Assembly: GCA_017550335.1 (NCBI GenBank)
Contig: JAFZPM010000014.1
Span: 1-64,000, forward strand
Source of the DNA: Paludibacteraceae bacterium
GTDB taxonomy: Bacteria; Bacteroidota; Bacteroidia; Bacteroidales; Paludibacteraceae
Direction: 5' to 3'
DNA length: 64,000 nucleotides
The notes beneath the pieces were generated by a model. That model saw only the letters and a program-made list of their open reading frames with translations, ran no database searches and was not told the origin of the DNA. The position numbers and the translations under genes were made by a program. Shown piece after piece: positions 58,535 to 64,000 of this stretch. Numbering within the stretch: the stretch's first letter is position 1; the number at the start of each line of letters is the position of its first letter.

Positions 58535-59245
58535 TCACGGATGCACGTAGGTACCGATGTTCTCACCTGCGATCACACGTTTCAGGTTGCCCGGCTTATC
58601 CATGTTGAAGACCACGATAGGGAGACCGTTGTCGCGGCACATCACCGTAGCGGAGAGGTCCATGACCTTCAGGTTGCGCACAAGGATCTCGTCGTAGGAG
58701 ATATCGTCGAACTTCGTGGCGGAAGGATCCTTCTCAGGGTCGGCGGTGTAGATACCGTCCACGCGCGTGCCCTTGAACATAGCATCCGCCTCGATCTCGA
58801 TGCCACGGAGGGAAGAGCCCGTATCGGTCGTGAAGTAAGGGCAACCCGTACCAGCGGCGAAGATCGTGATGTAGCCCGCATTGAGGAGTTCGAGGGCCTT
58901 ATCCTTGGTATAGAACTCACCGATAGGTTCCATGCGGATAGCGGTAAGGACCTTACACTTCGCGCCGGCGGCCGACAGAGCCGAGCAGAGGGCCAAGGCG
59001 TTGATCGTCGTGGCGAGCATACCCATCTGGTCACCCTTCACACGGTCGAAACCCTTTTGGGAGCCAGACAATCCACGGAAGATGTTACCACCGCCGATGA
59101 CGATGCCCAGTTGGACGCCCATGTCAGCTATTTCCTTGATTTGGGCGGCATATTCGCCCAGTCTATTCTCGTCGATACCATACCCTTTTTCGCCCATCAG
59201 CGACTCGCCGCTAAGCTTCAATAAGACTCTTTTAAACTTTGCCAT
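58535..59245 (-). CDS. pyrH: UMP kinase
   Basis: A 236-residue cytosolic amino-acid-kinase-fold enzyme phosphorylating UMP to UDP. Start at MAKFKRVLLKLSGESLMGEKG, the standard N-terminus; the frame extends 40 codons upstream through noncoding sequence. Signatures: IGIVIGGGNIFRG-like LGIVIGGGNIFRG, DQMGMLATTINALAL, FAAGTGCPYFTTDTGSSLRGIEI, KGTRVDGIYTADPEKDP and VVFNMDKPGNLKRVI. Full length. A -7-like TATCTTTA lies upstream, and terminators bracket the gene. Confidence 0.97.
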   Translation of the reverse strand: MAKFKRVLLKLSGESLMGEKGYGIDENRLGEYAAQIKEIADMGVQLGIVIGGGNIFRGLSGSQKGFDRVKGDQMGMLATTINALALCSALSAAGAKCKVLTAIRMEPIGEFYTKDKALELLNAGYITIFAAGTGCPYFTTDTGSSLRGIEIEADAMFKGTRVDGIYTADPEKDPSATKFDDISYDEILVRNLKVMDLSATVMCRDNGLPIVVFNMDKPGNLKRVIAGENIGTYVHP

Positions 59246-59354
59246 ATGAAAAGAATTTAGTTTGGAGGTGAGAACCCAAAGGCTCACCGAAATTTCACTA
59301 AAGATACAAAAAAAAGGAATAGGGAGGCAAGGAAGCGGTCCCCAAATTGAATAA

Positions 59355-59384
59355 AAAAGCCGCATCGGTTAGGATGCGGCTTTT
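59355..59384 (-). terminator. Intrinsic terminator of the ribosomal protein operon
   Basis: A perfect 12-bp stem: AAAAGCCGCATC (59355-59366), 6-nt loop, GATGCGGCTTTT (59373-59384), with flanking A and T runs. It lies 18 bp past the rplQ stop on the minus strand. Confidence 0.92.
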
Positions 59385-59401
59385 CATATACTGAAAAAAG
59401 A

Positions 59402-59899
59402 TTATTCAGCTTCTGTCGTAGCGACCTCAGTAGACTCAGCAGCAGGAGCTTCCACTGCAGGTTGAGCCTTCTTTCTGGAACGACGGGTCTTCGTAGCCTT
59501 CTTAGGAGTAGAATCCTTCAACATCTTCTCGTTGAAGTCGACCAACTCGATGAAGCACATCTCAGCGGCGTCGTTAGCGCGGAAACCAGTCTTGATGATA
59601 CGAGTGTAACCACCTGGGCGGTCAGCGATCTTCTCACCGATTACCTTGAACAACTCAGTGACAGCCTTCTTGTTTTGAAGGTAGCTGAAAACAACCCTGT
59701 AGTTGTTCATCAACTTAGCCTCGTCCTTATCCTTAGCCCTAGTCAACAATGGCTCGATGTACTTTCTCAACTCCTTAGCCTTAGCGGTAGTCGTCGTGAT
59801 TCTCTTGTGTTCGATCAAAGAGATGGCCAAGTTAGCCAACAGAGACTCTCTGTGTCCCTTTTGTCTACCAAGATGGTTGAATTTTTTATTATGTCTCAT
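59402..59899 (-). CDS. rplQ: 50S ribosomal protein L17
   Basis: A 165-residue ribosomal protein bL17. The N-terminal 115 residues are the conserved core ([71 protein letters not shown]). A Lys/Ala/Glu-rich low-complexity extension of about 45 residues, common in Bacteroidota, follows. Last gene of the spc/alpha operon, 5 bp after rpoA. Confidence 0.97.
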   Translation of the reverse strand: MRHNKKFNHLGRQKGHRESLLANLAISLIEHKRITTTTAKAKELRKYIEPLLTRAKDKDEAKLMNNYRVVFSYLQNKKAVTELFKVIGEKIADRPGGYTRIIKTGFRANDAAEMCFIELVDFNEKMLKDSTPKKATKTRRSRKKAQPAVEAPAAESTEVATTEAE

Positions 59900-59904
59900 T
59901 TTAC

Positions 59905-60897
59905 TTATTCTTTATCCAATTTATACTTAGAAATATCCATACCGAACGAAAGGTTCAAAGTATCCAAGAGTTGGTCGAGCTCGGTCAAAGACTTCTTACC
60001 GAAGTTTCTGAACTTGAGTAAGTCGTTCTTGTTGAATACAACCAATTCGCCCAACGTCTCCACGTCAGCGGCCTTCAAGCAGTTAAGCGCGCGAACGGAA
60101 AGATCCATATCGACGAGCTTAGACTTAAGCAGTTGACGCATGTGGAGAACCTCCTCATCGAAGTCGTCATTCGAACCTTCATCCGTCGTGTCAAGAGAAA
60201 TCTTCTCGTCAGAGAACAAGAGGAAGTGCTGGATCAAAATCTTGGCAGCCTCTTTCAAGGCGTCCTTCGGATGGATGGAACCATCGGTATCGATTTCGAT
60301 CACGAGCTTCTCGAAGTCAGTTTTCTGTTCTACGCGGTAGTTTTCAACCGCATACTTGACATTACGGATAGGAGTATAGATAGAGTCAATCGCAATGACA
60401 CCGATCTCAGAACCAGGGATCTTGTTCTCGTCGGCAGGGACATAACCGCGGCCCTTACCGATCGTCAATTCGATGGTGAAGGAAGCGGAAGGATCCAAAC
60501 GACAGATGACAAAATCCTTGTTAAGAACGTCGAAACCAGTCAAACTCTTAGCTATATCACCAGCTTTGAACACCTCGGTGCCAGAGACGTTAATAGAGAC
60601 CTTCTCATTCTCAATCTCGCTCACTTTCTGTTTGAAACGTACTTGTTTCAGATTGAGGATGACGTTAGTGACATCTTCCATCACGCCTGGAATCACAGAG
60701 AATTCATGGTCGACACCATCGATCTTGATTGAAGTGATAGCGAAACCCTCCAATGAAGAAAGGAGAATGCGTCTAAGGGCATTACCGATGGTAATACCGT
60801 AACCAGGCTCAAGAGGACGGAATTCAAATTTCCCGTGGAAATTGTCCGCCTCCAACATAATAACCTTGTCAGGTTTTTGAAACGCTAATATAGCCAT
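59905..60897 (-). CDS. rpoA: DNA-directed RNA polymerase subunit alpha
   Basis: A 330-residue alpha subunit. N-terminal assembly domain: [43 protein letters not shown]. Acidic linker near residues 230-250, then the C-terminal domain that binds UP elements and activators ([40 protein letters not shown]). Located between rpsD (10-bp gap) and rplQ, the universal alpha-operon order. Confidence 0.98.
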   Translation of the reverse strand: MAILAFQKPDKVIMLEADNFHGKFEFRPLEPGYGITIGNALRRILLSSLEGFAITSIKIDGVDHEFSVIPGVMEDVTNVILNLKQVRFKQKVSEIENEKVSINVSGTEVFKAGDIAKSLTGFDVLNKDFVICRLDPSASFTIELTIGKGRGYVPADENKIPGSEIGVIAIDSIYTPIRNVKYAVENYRVEQKTDFEKLVIEIDTDGSIHPKDALKEAAKILIQHFLLFSDEKISLDTTDEGSNDDFDEEVLHMRQLLKSKLVDMDLSVRALNCLKAADVETLGELVVFNKNDLLKFRNFGKKSLTELDQLLDTLNLSFGMDISKYKLDKE

Positions 60898-60907
60898 GAA
60901 TCAATTA

Positions 60908-61513
60908 TTATTTAGAGTAAAGTTCGACGATCAATTGTTCTTTGATATTCTCAGGGATGTCCGCACGTTCCGGCAGGTGGAGGAACTTGCCCGCAGATGC
61001 AGGAGCGTCCCATTCCAACCAAGGATACTTGCTATGGTTGAAGCCTGACAAAGAATTTACGATCGTCTCCAAAGACTTGGATTTCTCGCGAACACCTACG
61101 ATTTGGCCTGGCTTAACGGAGAAAGAAGGGATGTTAACCACCTCACCGTCCACAACGATATGCTTGTGAGAAACCAACTGGCGCGCAGCCGCACGAGTCG
61201 GAGCGATTCCCAAACGGTAAACGATGTTATCGAGCCTAGCCTCGAGGAGTTGCAAGAGCACCTCACCCGTGATACCCTTAGAACGGTTTGCTGCCTCGAA
61301 GAGGTTGCGGAACTGTCTTTCGAGGACGCCGTAAGTGTATTTAGCCTTTTGCTTCTCAGCCAACTGGATACCATACTCAGATGACTTCTTTCTTCTGTTT
61401 ACGCCATGTTGTCCCGGTGGGAAGTTTCTCTTAGCCAAAATCTTGTCTGGACCGAAAATCGGTTCACCGAAACGACGCGCAATCTTAGTTTTTGGACCTA
61501 TGTATCTAGCCAT
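60908..61513 (-). CDS. rpsD: 30S ribosomal protein S4
   Basis: A 201-residue uS4, a primary 16S rRNA-binding protein. [21 protein letters not shown] opens the chain, and LPPGQHG-like [22 protein letters not shown] follows. The S4 RNA-binding domain is [38 protein letters not shown]. No zinc-binding Cys set. A 111-bp gap separates it from rpsK upstream. Confidence 0.98.
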   Translation of the reverse strand: MARYIGPKTKIARRFGEPIFGPDKILAKRNFPPGQHGVNRRKKSSEYGIQLAEKQKAKYTYGVLERQFRNLFEAANRSKGITGEVLLQLLEARLDNIVYRLGIAPTRAAARQLVSHKHIVVDGEVVNIPSFSVKPGQIVGVREKSKSLETIVNSLSGFNHSKYPWLEWDAPASAGKFLHLPERADIPENIKEQLIVELYSK

Positions 61514-61624
61514 TTTAATTACTGTTTATTTCCAAACCTTGAACCGTGCAGCCGCAATTGCAGAGAGGTTTAAAATGCAATTATCACAATGCGAGATTCG
61601 AAAGTTGTTATAATACTGTATTTT

Positions 61625-62014
61625 TTATACTCTACGTTTCTTAGGTGGTCGACAACCGTTGTGTGGTAGTGGTGTTACGTCGATAATCTCCGTCACCTCG
61701 ATACCTGCGCCATGCACAGTTCTGATCGCGGACTCACGGCCATTACCTGGACCCTTCACATAAGCCTTCACCTTTCTCAGACCGAGGTCGTAAGCTACCT
61801 TCGCGCAATCCTGCGCAGCCATTTGTGCAGCATACGGAGTGTTCTTCTTAGAACCCCTGAATCCCATCTTACCTGCTGAAGACCAAGCGATCACCTGGCC
61901 GTCAGAGTTCGCCAAAGACACGATGATGTTGTTGAAAGATGAGTGGACATGCAATTGTCCATTAGCGTCAACTTTTACTACTCTCTTTTTGGTTGCTACT
62001 GCTTTTTTTGCCAT
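61625..62014 (-). CDS. rpsK: 30S ribosomal protein S11
   Basis: A 129-residue uS11 of the small-subunit platform. Conserved segments: [63 protein letters not shown] and [18 protein letters not shown] at the C-terminus. Part of the rpsM-rpsK-rpsD series. Confidence 0.98.
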   Translation of the reverse strand: MAKKAVATKKRVVKVDANGQLHVHSSFNNIIVSLANSDGQVIAWSSAGKMGFRGSKKNTPYAAQMAAQDCAKVAYDLGLRKVKAYVKGPGNGRESAIRTVHGAGIEVTEIIDVTPLPHNGCRPPKKRRV

Positions 62015-62046
62015 ATCTTTAATAATTAAATAGCGTTCGCTAACTA

Positions 62047-62427
62047 TTACTTAGTCGCCTTCTTCTTGTTTGCGACAGTTTTCTTCTTACCCTTACGAGT
62101 ACGAGCGTTATTCTTAGTGCTCTGACCACGCAAAGGCAATCCCAAACGATGACGGATACCACGATAGCAACCGATGTCCATCAATCGCTTGATGTTCAGC
62201 TGCACCTCAGAGCGGAGATCTCCCTCCACTTTGAATTGAGCACCAATAATCTCACGAATCTTGGAAGCCTGCTCGTCATTCCAGTCCTTTACCTTGATGT
62301 TCTTGTCAACACCAGCTTGTGCTAAGATTTTGTTCGCACTACTACGGCCTATACCATAGATATAGGTCAAACCGATTTCGCCCCTTTTGTTCTGTGGCAA
62401 ATCTACACCGACAATTCTTATAGCCAT
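62047..62427 (-). CDS. rpsM: 30S ribosomal protein S13
   Basis: A 126-residue uS13 that contacts the P-site tRNA and 50S bridge B1. Visible: [70 protein letters not shown] and a Lys-rich tail. Lies between rpmJ and rpsK. Confidence 0.98.
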   Translation of the reverse strand: MAIRIVGVDLPQNKRGEIGLTYIYGIGRSSANKILAQAGVDKNIKVKDWNDEQASKIREIIGAQFKVEGDLRSEVQLNIKRLMDIGCYRGIRHRLGLPLRGQSTKNNARTRKGKKKTVANKKKATK

Positions 62428-62457
62428 AAACTAATTTTTTTGCAAAAGTATAAAAAA

Positions 62458-62574
62458 TTATCCTTGACGTTGTTTATACTTAGGATTTTTTTTGTTAATC
62501 ACATACAAACGCCCTTTTCTCCTCACGATTTTACACTCAGGAGTACGTTTTTTTAAAGAAGCTCTAACTTTCAT
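62458..62574 (-). CDS. rpmJ: 50S ribosomal protein L36
   Basis: A 38-residue bL36: [20 protein letters not shown] then [18 protein letters not shown] and stop at 62458. Of the zinc-ribbon residues only one Cys remains (PEC), so this is the C-minus form, which does not need zinc. Lies 16 bp after infA and 30 bp before rpsM, the usual place. Confidence 0.95.
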   Translation of the reverse strand: MKVRASLKKRTPECKIVRRKGRLYVINKKNPKYKQRQG

Positions 62575-62590
62575 ATCTCAATTATTTATT

Positions 62591-62809
62591 CTATTTATAT
62601 CTAAAAGCAATTCGTCCCTTGGACAAATCATACGGAGACATTTCGACTCTGACCTTGTCACCCGGAAGGATTTTGATGTAGTGCATCCTCATCTTCCCGG
62701 AGATGTGGGCGGTAATCTCATGCCCATTCTCCAATTCCACCCGGAACATCGCGTTAGACAACGCCTCCACGATCGTTCCATCCTGTTCTATTGCAGCCTG
62801 TTTTGCCAT
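62591..62809 (-). CDS. infA: Translation initiation factor IF-1
   Basis: A 72-residue OB-fold protein that occupies the A site during initiation. [32 protein letters not shown] and [33 protein letters not shown] are the standard family sequence. Starts 4 bp after the map stop. Confidence 0.98.
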   Translation of the reverse strand: MAKQAAIEQDGTIVEALSNAMFRVELENGHEITAHISGKMRMHYIKILPGDKVRVEMSPYDLSKGRIAFRYK

Positions 62810-62813
62810 CCAA

Positions 62814-63596
62814 CTATAATGCGTTAGTACCTAATATTTGTTCGACATATTCAAAAGAAGAAAGAATATCGGGACTATCAGTACCTATCGCAACCGTATG
62901 CTCGTAATGAGCGGAAGGTAAACCATCGGCAGTACGCACTGTCCATCCATCCTTCTCCAAATAAACACCCCTCTTGCCCATGTTGATGATGGGCTCGATC
63001 GCGATCACAATGCCTTCCCTGAAGAGAAGGCCCCTTCTCGCGCGCCCATAATTCTGGACCAAAGGTTCTTCGTGCATCATTCTTCCGATCCCATGACCTG
63101 TCATCTCTCTCACGACCGAATATCCTTTCCCCTCGCAGTACTCCTGGATCGAATGACCCACATCTCCCAAACGGTTCCCCGACTTCGCCTTGCTGATTCC
63201 CAACAGGAGAGCCTCCTTGGTCGTCCGCAACAACTTTTTCACATCTTCGGAGACTTCGCCCACGCAGAACGTGTAGCAGGAGTCGCCATGGAAACCATTG
63301 ATCTGAGCTCCGCAATCCACGGAAACGACATCCCCCTCCTTCAACACATAATCGGAGGGTATCGCATGCACCACCTGGTCATTCACGGAAGTGCAGATCG
63401 AATTCGGATACCCCGCATATCCTAAGAAACTAGGGACCGCACCCTGCGAGCGGATGAAATCCTCTGCCAAAGCGTCCAACTGAAGAGTGGTGACTCCCGG
63501 CTTCACCGCCTTCGCGATTTCGCCCAACGTCATCGCAACAATCCTGTTGCTTATCCTCATCAGCTCTACATCCTCGGCAGTCTTAAGATATATCAT
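62814..63596 (-). CDS. map: Type I methionine aminopeptidase
   Basis: A 260-residue metalloenzyme removing the initiator Met from new proteins. The five metal ligands sit in the usual motifs: [21 protein letters not shown] (two Asp), [16 protein letters not shown] (His), [11 protein letters not shown] (Glu) and HYEHTVAI (Glu region). Full length. Between secY (6-bp gap) and infA. Confidence 0.97.
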   Translation of the reverse strand: MIYLKTAEDVELMRISNRIVAMTLGEIAKAVKPGVTTLQLDALAEDFIRSQGAVPSFLGYAGYPNSICTSVNDQVVHAIPSDYVLKEGDVVSVDCGAQINGFHGDSCYTFCVGEVSEDVKKLLRTTKEALLLGISKAKSGNRLGDVGHSIQEYCEGKGYSVVREMTGHGIGRMMHEEPLVQNYGRARRGLLFREGIVIAIEPIINMGKRGVYLEKDGWTVRTADGLPSAHYEHTVAIGTDSPDILSSFEYVEQILGTNAL

Positions 63597-63602
63597 AGAC
63601 CG

Positions 63603-64000
63603 TTAGTAAGCGGAAACGCTGGAACGACCCTTGAAATGGCCAGTTTCCAACAAATCGTCGTATCCGTTCATCTTCAAGTGGCTATTGATCTGCTGCAACG
63701 TGTCGAGCACCACACCCACGACGATCAACAAGGATGTACCCCCGAAGAACTGCGCGAACTGCGTGGTGACGCCGAATTGGCGCACGATGGCAGGCAAGAT
63801 GGCCAAGATAGCCAAGAAAATCGCACCCGGGAAAGTGATGCGGGACATAATCGTATCGATATACTCCGCAGTCTCCGTACCTGGCTTATGCTGAGGAATG
63901 AACGTATTGTTGCGCTTCATATCCTCCGCCATCTGCTTAGGATTGATGATGATCGCCACATAGAAGTATGTGAAGAGGATGATCAACGCAGCGAAGACCA
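63603..64000 (-). CDS. secY: Protein translocase subunit SecY, C-terminal part (5' end outside window)
   Basis: The frame is open to base 64000. Visible residues are the last 130 or so of SecY: FAALIILFTYFYVAIIINPK (a membrane helix), the loop MAEDMKRNNTFIPQHKPG, two further helices (FLAILAILPAIVRQFGV, FGGTSLLIVVGVVLDTLQQI) and the cytoplasmic tail SHLKMNGYDDLLETGHFKGR. SecY is the channel of the Sec translocon in the inner membrane. Last visible gene of the operon at the right edge. Confidence 0.97.
   Translation of the reverse strand, partial: VFAALIILFTYFYVAIIINPKQMAEDMKRNNTFIPQHKPGTETAEYIDTIMSRITFPGAIFLAILAILPAIVRQFGVTTQFAQFFGGTSLLIVVGVVLDTLQQINSHLKMNGYDDLLETGHFKGRSSVSAY

Overview
The window comes from a member of the Bacteroidales (phylum Bacteroidota). 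Family and species cannot be fixed from the sequence. The evidence is the -7 element TAnnTTTG, sometimes with TTTG 19-20 bp upstream, ahead of many genes; Bacteroidota-specific families (DUF5606, Bacteroidota-type RNA polymerase omega, DUF4827, DUF2027-Smr); secreted proteins with type IX secretion (T9SS)-like C-terminal domains; and the gene order secY-map-infA-rpmJ-rpsM-rpsK-rpsD-rpoA-rplQ.

Layout. 1-1 kb: the 3' end of an Rpn-type nuclease gene, followed by a free-standing partial tandem copy of its C-terminal region. 0.9-16 kb: mostly core genes, namely a GT4 glycosyltransferase, DUF5606, bamD-rpoZ, tRNA-Pro(TGG), rpe, a short ComEC, then one long plus-strand operon-like run (DHH phosphoesterase, two FKBP-like lipoproteins, SpoU methylase, degenerate LytM protein, dxr, rseP). 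This run converges on a CBS-domain membrane protein, a DUF2027-Smr protein and a NifX-like protein. 16-19.4 kb: an AT-rich pair encoding a secreted C10 cysteine protease and a second secreted protein with a similar tail. 19.4-25.6 kb: queA, an exported PEP/pyruvate-binding protein, a split chromate transporter, trmO, and a small heat-shock gene with a sigma-54-like promoter.

25.6-34 kb is an AT-rich defence-type island. It holds an AlbA_2/Schlafen-like ATP-binding regulator with a 12-bp tandem repeat, an orphan protein, a KilA-N gene and a KilA-N remnant between two 72-bp promoter repeats, then a type III restriction-modification pair (mod, res). The pair is preceded by a structured leader with two mutually exclusive folds.

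34-46.7 kb: two paralogous small outer-membrane-type proteins flank hrpB and a class A penicillin-binding protein with a very long cytoplasmic N-terminus. A four-gene operon follows: NAD-dependent epimerase, sugar-transfer-type ATP-grasp, second ATP-grasp ligase, lipoprotein. 47-55.4 kb: three tandem paralogous surface proteins (1600, 447 and 717 aa) built from an N-terminal beta module, 26-residue CY-MF leucine-rich repeats and a shared C-terminal sorting-like tail. 55.7-64 kb: a PH-domain protein, an EamA transporter, a periplasmic transglutaminase, pyrH, and the spc/alpha ribosomal operon running to secY at the right edge.

Short intergenic repeats (a 24-27 nt GAAACGTCAG core with GC-rich hairpins, AATTAAGAATT runs, ATTTACTATTTG runs) recur through the window. 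They sit at gene 3' ends and sometimes supply the stop codon.
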